Shown here piece after piece: positions 56,212 to 64,000 of a stretch of DNA of 64,000 nt. This DNA is from Streptosporangium sandarakinum (lineage in GTDB: Bacteria; Actinomycetota; Actinomycetes; Streptosporangiales; Streptosporangiaceae): the NCBI RefSeq assembly GCF_013409935.1, contig NZ_JACCCO010000003.1:1364001-1428000 (forward strand), written 5' to 3'. A program made the translations under genes and the position numbers. Position 1 is the first letter of the stretch. Every line of letters starts with the position of its first letter. The notes beneath the pieces were generated by a model. That model was not told the origin of the DNA and made no database searches. It was given only the letters and a program-made list of their open reading frames with translations.

Positions 56212-56874
56212 TCAGGAGGCCAGGCCGCGGACGGCGTCGGCGACGGGGACGTCGCCACTGACGAGTTCCACGATGTGGCGGTGGGGGCCGGGGGTGTCGA
56301 GCAGCTCTACGATGACCGCGGCGACGTCGTCGCGGGACACCCGCCCGGGCGGCACCGGCGGGTGCGACAGCGTGACGCGCCCGGTTCCGGGATCGTCGGT
56401 CAGCGTCCCGGGACGCAGGATCGTCCAGTCGAGGTCGCGGCGGCCCTGCAGGTCGTTCTCGGCGGCGGTCTTCGCGTCGATGTACGCCGCCCAGACCTCG
56501 TCGCTGCCCGGCTGGGGCGGCTGCCCGGCCCCCATCGAGGAGATCTGGACGAGGCGGCGGACCCCGGCGCGCTCGGCCGCCTCGGCCAGCAGGACCGCGG
56601 CCGCGCGGTCGACGGTGTCCTTGCGCGGCACGCCGCTGCCCGCCCCGGCCCCGGCGGCGAACACCGCGGCGTCCGCCCCGGCGAGGAGGGCGGCCACCTC
56701 CTCCACCCCCGCCTTCTCCAGGTCGCACACGACGGGCTCGGCCCCGGTCCCGCGGACGTCGTCCTCCTGCGCCGGGTCGCGGATCAGGCTGACGACCTCG
56801 TCCCCCCGCCCGGCGAGCAGCCGCCCCAGCCGCAGCCCGATCTTCCCGTGGCCACCGGCGATGACCGTACGCAT
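56212..56874 (-). CDS. NAD(P)-binding protein, atypical short-chain dehydrogenase fold
   Basis: The 220-residue protein has a Rossmann start TVIAGGHGKIGLRLGRLLAGRG and the NAD(P)H-binding (YwnB/YtfG-like) pattern: LLAGADAAVFAAGAG, RLVQISSMGA, DWTILRPGTLTDDPGTGRV and VSRDDVAAVIVELLD. No full Tyr-x3-Lys catalytic pair is visible except AYIDAKTAAE, so activity is uncertain. The ATG at 56874 has a perfect GAGGAGG 7 bases upstream. Substrate unknown; such proteins are often quinone reductase-like or regulatory. Confidence 0.85.
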   Translation of the reverse strand: MRTVIAGGHGKIGLRLGRLLAGRGDEVVSLIRDPAQEDDVRGTGAEPVVCDLEKAGVEEVAALLAGADAAVFAAGAGAGSGVPRKDTVDRAAAVLLAEAAERAGVRRLVQISSMGAGQPPQPGSDEVWAAYIDAKTAAENDLQGRRDLDWTILRPGTLTDDPGTGRVTLSHPPVPPGRVSRDDVAAVIVELLDTPGPHRHIVELVSGDVPVADAVRGLAS

Positions 56875-56936
56875 ATGAGCCTCCTCTGACACACGTCGTG
56901 GAAATACGGCTCGTCGTACCCCGGAGGACGCGCCTG

Positions 56937-57752
56937 TCACCGCCCGGAGAACTCCGGGTCGTAGGGGCTGCGGCCCTCCCGGATCGCCGCGACCAGTCGC
57001 GCGGTGTGCTCCTGCGCGGCCCGGTGCAGACCGGGGCCGAAGCTGACGCGGGCGACCCCGAGCCCGGCCAGCTCGGCCAGTGACGGCGTGCCGGGGCGGA
57101 ACATGATGTTGATCGGGCCGCCGATCCCCTCGGCCAGCGCGCCGATGTCGGCGGGCTCGGAGACGGAGATCGGGTAGACGCAGTCGGCGCCGGCCGCCAG
57201 GTACTCGCGGCCCCGCCGTACGGCCTCGGCGAGCCGTTCGGCGGGGGAGCCGGAGCCGTGGTGGTAGACGTCGACCCGCGCGTTGATCACCAGGTCCACG
57301 CCCGCGGCGGAGGCGGCGGAGCGGACGGCCGCGAGGAAGACGGTCTGCTCGGCGGCGTCGATCATCTCGCCGGTGCGCGGGTCGGAGTCCTCCAGGTTGC
57401 AGCCGGCGGCGCCGGTCGCGGCGAGCCGTTCCACCAGCTCCGCGGGCGCCAGGCCGTAGCCGCGCTCCAGGTCGGCGGTGACCGGGACGGCCACCGCGCG
57501 GACGATCCGGGCGGTCGCGGCCAGCATCTCCGCGGCCGGGGCCGTCTCCCCGTCGTCGTACCCGAGCACCGGGGCGGCCGCGGCGCTGCCGGTGGCGACG
57601 GCCGGGAAGCCCGCCGCCGCCACGATCCGGGCCGAGGCGGCGTCCCAGACGTTGGGCAGCACCAGGGGGTCCCCCGGCACGTGCAGCGCGCGCAGCGCCG
57701 CGGCCCTGCCGGGGGCGGGCCGGTCGTTCGTCGTGTCCTCGGCGATGGTCAT
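56937..57752 (-). CDS. PEP mutase / isocitrate lyase superfamily protein
   Basis: The 271-residue protein has the family pattern: LVLPNVWDAASARIVAAAGFPAVATGSAA, VPVTADLERGYG, GCNLEDSD and INARVDVY. Members act on carboxy-phosphonate or 2-methylisocitrate-type substrates by C-C or P-C bond cleavage or rearrangement. The usual lyase KKCGH motif is absent, as in many oxaloacetate decarboxylase or carboxyvinyl-carboxyphosphonate-like members. No phosphonate genes are near. It is probably monocistronic, 62 bp upstream of the NAD(P)-binding gene. Substrate unknown. Confidence 0.88.
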   Translation of the reverse strand: MTIAEDTTNDRPAPGRAAALRALHVPGDPLVLPNVWDAASARIVAAAGFPAVATGSAAAAPVLGYDDGETAPAAEMLAATARIVRAVAVPVTADLERGYGLAPAELVERLAATGAAGCNLEDSDPRTGEMIDAAEQTVFLAAVRSAASAAGVDLVINARVDVYHHGSGSPAERLAEAVRRGREYLAAGADCVYPISVSEPADIGALAEGIGGPINIMFRPGTPSLAELAGLGVARVSFGPGLHRAAQEHTARLVAAIREGRSPYDPEFSGR

Positions 57753-58094
57753 GATCCGACCCTAGAGGACCGGAGAGGCCGGGCCCCAGAGCCGATTCCA
57801 CGTCACCGGACCGGGCCATTACCGCGCCCCCCGGACCCGGACGCTCGCCCCCTGGACGCCCGCTGCCCGGAAGCTCGCCGCCCGCCGTATGACCGCCGGC
57901 CGTACGCCGGGCGTATGACCGCCGGTCGCCTGCCCGTACGGTCGTCCCACCGGGAGGAACCGGGGCAGGCACCCGTCCGTGGCCGGCGTCCACCGAGTGC
58001 TCGCCGAGGGAGGCGGCCCCGGCCGCGTGGTGAACGCGGTGTCCCGGTCGCGGGTCGCCGGGGCCGCGACCGACTCCGGAGGCGCCGAGGGCCG
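57753..58094. other. Intergenic region, no gene seen
   Basis: About 342 bp lie between the PEP-mutase-like gene and the TetR gene, both on the minus strand. CGTATGACCGCCGG occurs twice (near 57885 and 57912). The open frames here lack family features or start signals. I see no strong terminator. Confidence 0.4.
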
Positions 58095-58814
58095 TCACCC
58101 CTCGGGTTCGATGCCCAGTGACCGGACGAGCTGGGTCAGTTCTTCGTGGAAGAGCTTGTCGGGGTTGACCGTCTGGGTGCGCAGGTGCCCGTAGATCTCC
58201 AGCGATACCAGGCCGTGCAGGTGGCCCCAGATGCGCAGCGCGAGTGCCACGCCGGCCGGAGGCAGTTCGGGGAACGCCGGACGGACCTTGCCGAGCAGTC
58301 CGGCGTCGAAGTCGGACCACTGGAAGTCGCTGCGCGCGTGAAGACGTCCGGTGTGCGGCCAGGCGGCGTCGGCGAGGGCGGCGATGCCCGTGCAGACCCG
58401 GTGCGCGGCATCCGGGGCGGCGCCGCCCTCGGGTGCCTGGTAGCCGGGCACCGGGTCGCCGTAGATGAGGCGGAAACCCTCGGGATTGGCCAGGGCCCAC
58501 CCCCGGAAGGCCCGCGCCCACGCCTGGATCCGATCGGCCGGATGCGCCGCGGGAGCCTCGGCCCACGCGGCGTCCACGGCGTCGGCCAGCGCGGTGTAGA
58601 GCTCGTTGATCAGCGTGGTCACCAGGTCGTCGCGGGTGGCGAAGTAACCGTAGATCGCGTTGGCGGTCATGCCCATCTCGCGGGCGATGGCCCGCAGCGT
58701 GATCGCGTCGGGACCGCCCGCGGCCATCAGCCTGAGCGCGACCTGCTTGATCTCCGTTGTCGTCTCGGCCCGCAGCCGTTCGCGACGTCCTCCCGCGCTT
58801 CCCACGACAGTCAC
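58095..58814 (-). CDS. TetR/AcrR-family transcriptional regulator
   Basis: The 239-residue protein has a TetR helix-turn-helix at about residues 12-60 ([48 protein letters not shown]) and a TetR_C-like ligand domain with [21 protein letters not shown]. It starts at GTG 58814 and is divergent from a NAD(P)-binding gene 86 bp away, the usual arrangement for a TetR protein that controls its neighbour. A GGCGTG-N9-CACGCC inverted repeat lies between them. Confidence 0.9.
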   Translation of the reverse strand: MTVVGSAGGRRERLRAETTTEIKQVALRLMAAGGPDAITLRAIAREMGMTANAIYGYFATRDDLVTTLINELYTALADAVDAAWAEAPAAHPADRIQAWARAFRGWALANPEGFRLIYGDPVPGYQAPEGGAAPDAAHRVCTGIAALADAAWPHTGRLHARSDFQWSDFDAGLLGKVRPAFPELPPAGVALALRIWGHLHGLVSLEIYGHLRTQTVNPDKLFHEELTQLVRSLGIEPEG

Positions 58815-58837
58815 TCTACCCTGTCACTGATTTGCGT

Positions 58838-58858
58838 GGCGTGCATTAACTTCACGCC
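58838..58858. promoter_or_regulatory. Candidate TetR operator
   Basis: GGCGTG (58838-58843) and CACGCC (58853-58858) form an inverted repeat with a 9-bp AT-rich centre, between the divergent TetR and NAD(P)-binding genes. Confidence 0.4.
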
Positions 58859-58899
58859 GTATGGTCTCCTCACGCCACGCAGAGAACAGGGGAGAATCC

Positions 58900-59588
58900 A
58901 TGCGCATCGGAGTCATCGGAGCCACGGGCGGTATCGGAAGCCGCGTCGTCACCGAAGCCCTCCACCGGGGGCACCACGTCACAGCGCTCACCCGCGACGC
59001 CACCCGGATCGACGAGGAGCGGGAGAACATCGTCTGGGAGAACATCGACGTCCTCGATGCCGGGAGCATCGCCGCGGTCCTGCCCGGACTGGACGTCCTG
59101 ATCAGCGGATACCAGCCCGGAAACGCCGCTGCCGACTTCGCCGACACCGTGTCGCGTTCGATCGCCGATCCCACGGTCTACGCCGCCGCCGCCCGAGCAC
59201 TGCTCAAGGCGCTGGAGAGCCACCCCCGGACCCGGCTGATCGTGATCGGCGGTGCCGGCAGCCTGGAGGTCGAGCCCGGCCTCGTACGGGCGGACTCCGA
59301 CGAACTCCTGCACGAGAGCCTCGACCGGGCGGGACTGCCGAGGGAGTACGCCGCCGCCGTGCGCGGGCATCGGGACGCCCTGAACGTCCTGCGCGCCTCC
59401 AACCGTTCAGTCCGGCCGAGGAGATCGCCCCCGGCCGCCGCACCGGACGGTTCCGGATCGGGGGAGACCAGCCGGTCCTCGACGCCGCCGGACGCAGCCG
59501 CATCTCCTCCGAGGACGCCGCCGTCGCACTCATCGACGAGGCGGAACTACCCCGCTTCGTCCAGCGGCGCTTCACCATCGGCTACTGA
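58900..59588 (+). pseudogene. NAD(P)-binding oxidoreductase with a frameshift near 59400
   Basis: From the ATG at 58900 (GGGGAGA upstream) the frame encodes a Rossmann protein ([76 protein letters not shown]). After about residue 168 the family sequence moves to another frame: [28 protein letters not shown] continues to a normal stop at 59588. A small deletion near 59400 that removed the expected LDWTY-like segment would explain both. In the first frame the ORF runs on into non-family sequence and over rbpA. Either a pseudogene or a sequencing error; the full product would be about 230 residues. It is divergent from the TetR gene. Confidence 0.75.
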
Positions 59589-59622
59589 ACCGGCCGGATC
59601 CGTCCGCCCTGCCCGGACAGCA

Positions 59623-59661
59623 CGAGACCCCCGGCGCCCTCGCCGTGGGCCGGGGGTCTCG
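59623..59661 (-). terminator. Intrinsic terminator of rbpA
   Basis: Perfect 13-bp arms (59623-59635 and 59649-59661) with a 13-base loop end 15 bp beyond the rbpA stop codon; it also serves the convergent pseudogene. Confidence 0.75.
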
Positions 59662-59676
59662 CGTCAGGTCGTCGGA

Positions 59677-60021
59677 TCAGGCGCTCTTGCGGCGCTGGGC
59701 GCGCAGGATCGCCAAGCGCTCGTTGAGCACCTCCTCAAGGTCCTCGATCGTGCGACGCTCCAGCAGCATGTCCCAGTGCGTCCGCGGCGGCTTGGCCTTC
59801 TTGGCCTCCGGGAGCTCACCGTCCACCCGCAGGGCGTTCGCGCCGCACATGCGGCACTCCCACGTCGCCGGGATCTCGGCCTCGGCGGCGAGCGGGACGT
59901 CGAACCGATGGCCCTTCGGGCAAATGTAGGACACCTCCTGGCGCGGAGCCAGATCGGTGTTGCGGTCGTTCTCGTAGCTGGTCGCCCCGAGTCGGGTACC
60001 GCGTAGCGCACGCTCGCCCAT
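59677..60021 (-). CDS. rbpA: RNA polymerase-binding protein RbpA
   Basis: The 114-residue protein is a clear RbpA: MGERALRGTRLGATSYENDRNTDLAPRQ at the start, a zinc-type core with YICPKGH and WECRMCG, and the sigma-interacting C-terminus RTHWDMLLERRTIEDLEEVLNERL. RbpA binds principal sigma factors and the polymerase, stabilises open complexes and affects rifampicin tolerance in actinobacteria. AGGAGG precedes the ATG. A promoter matching the sigma-R consensus is present upstream. Confidence 0.96.
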   Translation of the reverse strand: MGERALRGTRLGATSYENDRNTDLAPRQEVSYICPKGHRFDVPLAAEAEIPATWECRMCGANALRVDGELPEAKKAKPPRTHWDMLLERRTIEDLEEVLNERLAILRAQRRKSA

Positions 60022-60075
60022 GTCTCAATGCCTCCTGAGGGCCCCGTCGTGAGGGGTTTGTCTCCCACGGCGTAC

Positions 60076-60101
60076 AACGCTTGATACCGTGTGTGGATTC
60101 C
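60076..60101 (-). promoter_or_regulatory. Sigma-R-type promoter of rbpA
   Basis: Read on the minus strand, GGAAT (60101-60097) is followed after 18 bases by GTT (60078-60076), the consensus of the thiol-stress sigma factor SigR. It lies about 55 bp before the rbpA start codon. In Streptomyces coelicolor rbpA is known to be SigR-controlled, so a conserved function is likely. Confidence 0.7.
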
Positions 60102-60109
60102 CACACACG
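60088..60109. terminator. Palindrome over the rbpA -35 element
   Basis: CGTGTGTGG and CCACACACG form perfect 9-bp arms around ATTC. The GGAAT element of the rbpA promoter straddles its centre. It lies 57 bp after the stop of the upstream MFS gene, so it could be that gene's terminator, an operator, or both. Confidence 0.45.
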
Positions 60110-60166
60110 AGGAGATCCAATCGCGCGTTCCTTGCCGGGTCTGCGATGCGCTTTTGGGAAGATGTC

Positions 60167-61528
60167 TCAGAGGCGTTCGGGCACCTGGTTGCCCGCCGCG
60201 CGGATCGCCCGGGGCAGGTTCACCGCGGCGAGCAGGACGAAACCCACCACGAAGAAAATGACCAGCGAGACGATGCCGAGCCGGTAGCTGTCGGTGAGCT
60301 GCAGCGCCAGGCCCAGGGTGAACGACCCGAGGAACGTCGAGCCCTTGTCGCTGATCTCGTACAGGCTGTAGTACTCCGCCTCCTTGCCCGCCGGGATCAC
60401 GTGCGAGAACAGCGACCGCGACAGGGCCTGCGTGCCGCCCATCACGATCGCGATGGCGAAGCCGAGCGCGAAGAACGGCAGGGCCGCCCCCTTGGGCAGG
60501 AAGTAGGCCACGGCCACCACGCCGGTCCAGGCGACCAGTGCGGCCAGCACGACGCGCTTGGCGCCGTAGGAGGCGGCCAGCCGGCCGAGCAGCAGCGCGC
60601 CGCCGAAGGCGACGAACTGCACCATCAGGATCGCCCCGATCCGCACGGTCTGGCCCAGCCCGAGCTCCTTGTCGGCGTAGGTGGCCGAGAAGGAGATGAC
60701 GGTCTGCACGCCGTCGTTGTAGATCAGGTAGGCCACCAGGAACGCCAGCGACAGCGGGTATCGGCGCAGCTCCACGATCGTGCGGCCGAGCTGGCGGAAG
60801 GTGCCGGTGACGGCCCGGCCCACGCTCTCGGAGCCCCGGGCGAGCGCGCGCCGGTTGCGCAGCCGCAGCATCGGGATGACGGTGAACCCGCCCCACCACA
60901 GGCCCGCCGACGCCAGCGCCAGCCGTACGGCGTCGCCCTCCGTCACGTGGAAGGCGTCGTGGTAGAGGAACAGGCCCAGATGGACGGCGAGCAGCAGGCC
61001 GCCGCCGAGGTAGCCGAAGCCCCAGCCCATGGCCGAGACCCGGTCGCGCTCGTCCGGCGCGGCGATCTCCGGCAGGAACGAGTTGTAGACGACGAACGCC
61101 GCCGAGAACGAGACGCTGGCCATCACGAACAGCGCGCCGCCCAGCAGGTAGCGGTCGCCCGACAGGAACCAGAAGCAGACGGTGGCCCCGGCGCCGAGGT
61201 AGGCGAACAGGCCCATGATCTCCCGCTTGCGGCCCGTGTGGTCGGCCAGGGCCCCGGCGACGGGCATCAGGAAGATCTGCAGAACGGCCGAGAAACCCAC
61301 CACGAAGGAGTAGTAGGCGCTGGGCCGCACGTCGAACCAGAGCACGTCCACGTACGGCCGGCCCGCGGCGGCGGTCTCGGCGATCGTCGTCAGGTACGGG
61401 CCCAGGAAGACGGTCAGGACCGTGGTGGGGAAGGCGGAGTTCGCCCAGTCGTAGAAGTACCAGCCGCGTTGCTCGCGCAGGCGGTTCGGGGACGGGGAAA
61501 GGTCCTCGGTGACCTTTTCGGCGGTCAT
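60167..61528 (-). CDS. MFS transporter, UMF1/Atg22-like
   Basis: The 453-residue membrane protein begins LREQRGWYFYDWANSAFPTTVLTVFLGPYLT, the typical start of the UMF1 branch, and has about 12 helices with the MFS loop motif ALADHTGRKREIMGLFAY. The cargo is not known; UMF1/Atg22 relatives are linked to amino-acid or small-metabolite efflux. The ATG at 61528 follows GAGGA. It is upstream of rbpA on the same strand but separated by its promoter. A glycerophosphodiesterase gene lies upstream. Confidence 0.87.
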   Translation of the reverse strand: MTAEKVTEDLSPSPNRLREQRGWYFYDWANSAFPTTVLTVFLGPYLTTIAETAAAGRPYVDVLWFDVRPSAYYSFVVGFSAVLQIFLMPVAGALADHTGRKREIMGLFAYLGAGATVCFWFLSGDRYLLGGALFVMASVSFSAAFVVYNSFLPEIAAPDERDRVSAMGWGFGYLGGGLLLAVHLGLFLYHDAFHVTEGDAVRLALASAGLWWGGFTVIPMLRLRNRRALARGSESVGRAVTGTFRQLGRTIVELRRYPLSLAFLVAYLIYNDGVQTVISFSATYADKELGLGQTVRIGAILMVQFVAFGGALLLGRLAASYGAKRVVLAALVAWTGVVAVAYFLPKGAALPFFALGFAIAIVMGGTQALSRSLFSHVIPAGKEAEYYSLYEISDKGSTFLGSFTLGLALQLTDSYRLGIVSLVIFFVVGFVLLAAVNLPRAIRAAGNQVPERL

Positions 61529-61680
61529 GACGGTCCTCGGTTCACTGGGGGGAGGCTGGAACTGGAAGATCGGGAAGGCCGTGGATGCCGGGCCGTTCGG
61601 ACGGGTGGCCGGGACTCTCGGGTGGGCGGTGGGGGGTGTTCGGATGGGCGGCGGGCCGTTCGGACGGGCGGCCGGGGCGT

Positions 61681-62478
61681 TCAGACGGGCAGGCCCGCCG
61701 GGTGCCACAGGCCCCGTTCCTCCAGCACCCGGCGCAGACCGGAGATGTTGTCCGTCATCACGCCGTCCACGCCGAGATCGAGCAGGCGATCCATCTCGCC
61801 GGTGTCGTTGATGGTCCACACGTGGATCTGCATGCCCAGGGCGTGCGCGGTGCGGATCAGGGCGGGCGTGGTGACCCGCAGACCGCGGAAGCCCAGCGGG
61901 ACCTGGGCGCACGGCACCCCGGCGCGGGCCAGGCGGGCCAGCAGCCGGCCGTAGCGGGTGGTGGAGGAGGCGGCGCGCAGCGACATCACGCCGAGCGGGC
62001 CGAGCGAGGAGCACACGTCGCGGCCGATCGCGGCGCGGGCCCGGGCCAGCCGCTCCTCCGAGAAGGAGGTGACACAGACCCGGTCGTAGGCGTTGGTCCG
62101 CCTGATCACCCGGGCCAGCGGCCCGATGGACGAGGTCTCCTTGACGTCGATGTTGAACCGCACCCCGGGCCAGGAGCCCAGCAGGTCCTCAAGGAGCGGG
62201 ATCTCCTCGGTCCCGCCGATCCGCGCCTGCCGGACCACCCGGTAGGGCAGGTCGGAGATCCGGCCGCGCCGGTCGGTCACCCGGTCGAGGGTGTGGTCGT
62301 GGAAGGCCAGCAGCACCCCGTCGGCGGTCGCGTGGGCGTCGGTCTCCAGGTAGGTGTAGCCGAGCTCCACGGCGCGGGCGAACGCGGCGTGGCTGTTCTC
62401 CCGGCCCTCGGCCGCCCCGCCCCGATGGGCGAAGGCGAGCGGGCCGGGATGGTCGAGGAAGGCGTAACGGCGCTGCAC
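61681..62478 (-). CDS. Glycerophosphodiester phosphodiesterase family protein
   Basis: The 265-residue protein has the catalytic pattern FAHRGG (H18, R19), GRENSHAAF, YLETDAHATADG and HDHTLDR (general acid/base His), with a late HVWTINDTGEM strand typical of the family. It hydrolyses glycerophosphodiesters to glycerol-3-phosphate and an alcohol. The start is GTG at 62478. No signal peptide is seen, so it is probably cytoplasmic. The 152-bp spacer to the MFS gene holds degenerate GCCGTTCGGACGGG repeats. Confidence 0.9.
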   Translation of the reverse strand: MQRRYAFLDHPGPLAFAHRGGAAEGRENSHAAFARAVELGYTYLETDAHATADGVLLAFHDHTLDRVTDRRGRISDLPYRVVRQARIGGTEEIPLLEDLLGSWPGVRFNIDVKETSSIGPLARVIRRTNAYDRVCVTSFSEERLARARAAIGRDVCSSLGPLGVMSLRAASSTTRYGRLLARLARAGVPCAQVPLGFRGLRVTTPALIRTAHALGMQIHVWTINDTGEMDRLLDLGVDGVMTDNISGLRRVLEERGLWHPAGLPV

Positions 62479-62577
62479 GTGCAGGAGTATGCCGCCTGAG
62501 GGCGGGGCGCGTCACCGGGACGGGCGGTGAACGTTCGCGGTGGCCCCGGTGAAACGGCGGGCGCCCGTGGCCGCGTG

Positions 62578-62600
62578 CCCGCGGCGCCGGACGCCGCGGG
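62578..62600 (-). terminator. GC hairpin after the TrmH-type gene
   Basis: Perfect 9-bp arms (62578-62586 and 62592-62600) around a 5-base loop lie about 58 bp beyond the methyltransferase stop. Confidence 0.45.
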
Positions 62601-62657
62601 AGCCGGCTTCGCCCGCCAGGGGGCCGGTTCCCGGACGCGCCGCGCCGGGAGCGGGGC

Positions 62658-63218
62658 TCAGTTCCCGGCGGGCATGCCCTTCGCGGCCCATTCCTGGCGG
62701 CGGGCCTCGGCCACCGCGATCGCGGTGGCCACCCCCACGTTGAACGAGCCCACCCGGCCGACCTGCGGGATGTAGCAGACGCCGTCGGCTGCCTCCAGCA
62801 GCGCCGGGGAGCAGCCGTGGTCCTCGCTGCCCACCACCAGGCACACGTCGCCGTCGAGCTTCGCCTCGTGCAGCGGCACCGCGTCCCCGGTCAGCTCGAC
62901 CGCGATCACCCTGAAGCCGTCGTCCTTCGCGGCCCGCACCGCTTCCAGGACGGGGACCGGCTCGTCCCACGCCACCAGGCGGTCGGTGCCCAGCGCGGTC
63001 TTCTGCGCCTTGGGGTTGGTCGGGGGAGTGGCGTTGCCCGCCAGCCAGACGTGCCCCACCCCGAAGGCGGCGGCCGTACGGAAGATCGAGCCGATGTTGA
63101 ACGGGCCGGTCACCGACTCCACGATCAGGGCGAGCCTCCCCTCGGTGTGCCTGCGCCAGGTGCGGTTGAGCCGCTTGACGTCCGTCTGCCGCAGCTGCCT
63201 GCGCGGATTCGCGGTCAT
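62658..63218 (-). CDS. TrmH/SpoU-family RNA 2'-O-methyltransferase
   Basis: The 186-residue protein has the three SPOUT motifs: ESVTGPFNIGSIFRTAAAFGVGHVWLAG, CLVVGSEDHGCSPALLEAAD and IPQVGRVGSFNVGVATAIAVAEARRQ. It folds as a trefoil-knot enzyme that methylates ribose in tRNA or rRNA. The length and motifs resemble TrmH for G18 of tRNA. The exact target is not provable here. The ATG at 63218 gives a normal N-terminus. The next gene upstream is another probable RNA methyltransferase, 122 bp away. Confidence 0.9.
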   Translation of the reverse strand: MTANPRRQLRQTDVKRLNRTWRRHTEGRLALIVESVTGPFNIGSIFRTAAAFGVGHVWLAGNATPPTNPKAQKTALGTDRLVAWDEPVPVLEAVRAAKDDGFRVIAVELTGDAVPLHEAKLDGDVCLVVGSEDHGCSPALLEAADGVCYIPQVGRVGSFNVGVATAIAVAEARRQEWAAKGMPAGN

Positions 63219-63340
63219 CGTTCGTTCACCGTTCCTCGTTCGTCGTGGTTCACCCGGGCGCGCCGCGGCTCGCCGGGGTCGTTCGTCACCGGGCCGTACG
63301 GCCGGCGCCCGGGGGAGGCGGGGCCCCGCCGGGGCGGGTC

Positions 63341-63970
63341 TCAGCCCTTCCGGTCCGCGGGGCGGGCCTCGACCCTGAGGACCCGGTAGGAGGAGCGGGA
63401 GGCCGCGCGGGTGGCGGGCCAGCCCTGCTCGTTCAGCCAGCGCTGCAGCGAGTCGGACCCCAGGTGCTTCTGGACCACGAGGTGGGCGACGCCGTCGGGG
63501 GTGAGCCGCGACAGCCAGCGGGTCAGCATCTCGTGCATCGCGGCCTTGCCGATGCGGATGGCGGGGTTGGACCAGATGGCCCGGAACCGCACCTCCGGCG
63601 GGACCTCGTCGACATGCACTGACCTTACTTTGTCAAGGCCTGCGCTCTGGGCGTTCCTGGCGCACAGGTCGACCGACCTGCGGTTGACGTCGACGGCCCA
63701 GACGGTCGCGGCGGGCGCGCGGGAGGCCATGGTCAGGGCGATCGGGCCGTAGCCGCAGCCGAGATCCAGCAGGTCGCCCTCGGCCGGGGGAGGCGGCACG
63801 GTCTCCAGCAGGATCCGGGTGCCCTGGTCGACCCGTTCGGGGGAGAAGACCCCGCTGTCGGTCTCCATCCTCAGGTGAAGGTCGGGGAGCACGAGCGTGA
63901 CCGAGCCGGGACGGCTGGCGGTCTCGGGACGCTCCTCGAAGTAATGTGCCACGTCGTAGAACGTTACCAA
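63341..63970 (-). CDS. Class I SAM methyltransferase, RsmC-like (16S rRNA G1207 type)
   Basis: The 209-residue protein has a HYFEERPETASRPGSVTLVLPDLHLRMETDSGVFSPERVDQGTRILLET start, the SAM motif LLDLGCGYGPIAL and the target-base motif SNPAIRIGKAAMHEML, as in the MTS domain of RsmC. Guanine-N2 methylation of 16S rRNA is the family role, with other small substrates possible. The start is uncertain: TTG at 63970 opens the frame, but the GTG at 63952 begins right at the conserved HYF region. Neither has a good ribosome site. Confidence 0.85.
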   Translation of the reverse strand: MVTFYDVAHYFEERPETASRPGSVTLVLPDLHLRMETDSGVFSPERVDQGTRILLETVPPPPAEGDLLDLGCGYGPIALTMASRAPAATVWAVDVNRRSVDLCARNAQSAGLDKVRSVHVDEVPPEVRFRAIWSNPAIRIGKAAMHEMLTRWLSRLTPDGVAHLVVQKHLGSDSLQRWLNEQGWPATRAASRSSYRVLRVEARPADRKG

Positions 63971-64000
63971 CGCCCGGGACCGCGCCGGGGCGGCCGCGTC

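Noticed and set aside
58861..60006. 381-codon continuous frame for the NAD(P)-binding gene
   Set aside because: The second half is not family-like and runs antisense through rbpA, while the proper C-terminus is found in another frame ending at 59588.

Overview
The window is a 64 kb piece of a very GC-rich actinobacterial chromosome. The evidence is many GTG and TTG starts, GGAGG-type ribosome sites, a WhiJ-type regulatory locus (DUF397, helix-turn-helix and GHKL ATPase genes), RbpA, and a sigma-R-type promoter in front of rbpA. A member of the Streptosporangiales or a relative would fit, but that is inference. No tRNA, rRNA, CRISPR array or insertion sequence was seen.

Left arm, 1-13.9 kb. 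It opens with the 3' end of a RecQ-family helicase. Then come a DUF574 methyltransferase, the WhiJ-type trio, a Tat-exported serine hydrolase divergent from a LysR regulator, a CaiB-type CoA-transferase with an acyl-CoA dehydrogenase, a stand-alone hypF, two split-barrel flavin/F420-type proteins, a WYL regulator and a VOC protein.

Centre, 14-32.8 kb. This is a nonribosomal peptide cluster read on the minus strand: mbtH-like, NRPS B (A-T-C-A-T), then a plus-strand YbhB-like gene, then mbtH-like, NRPS A (A-T-C-A-T), NRPS C (C-A-T-TE fused to a 12-helix-type MFS exporter) and a SyrP-like Fe(II)/2-oxoglutarate oxygenase. NRPS A and B are paralogues that share blocks of hundreds of identical bases. 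Each is preceded by its own mbtH-like gene and by the same divergent promoter built around the palindrome TGTCAACCCTTGACA. The thioesterase has Cys where Ser is usual. The product is unknown to me.

Right of the cluster, 32.8-39.3 kb. A lysA-type decarboxylase diverges from a tightly coupled operon: polar amino-acid ABC transporter, N-acyl-D-amino-acid deacylase, and a class A beta-lactamase-like hydrolase. At 39.5-48.7 kb lies a minus-strand sugar operon with overlapping genes: XylFGH-like ABC transporter, two FGGY kinases, a histidine phosphatase and a 2-hydroxyacid dehydrogenase, preceded by a SorC-family regulator.

Right arm, 48.8-64 kb. This is mostly single genes: LysR, BrkB-like, CHAP protein, glutamate dehydrogenase, DUF3152, FAD oxidoreductase, MazF/PemK-like, two NAD(P)-binding proteins (one frameshifted), PEP mutase/isocitrate lyase family, TetR, rbpA, an MFS protein, a glycerophosphodiesterase and two methyltransferases. 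Many intergenic spaces hold strong GC hairpins and short tandem repeats.
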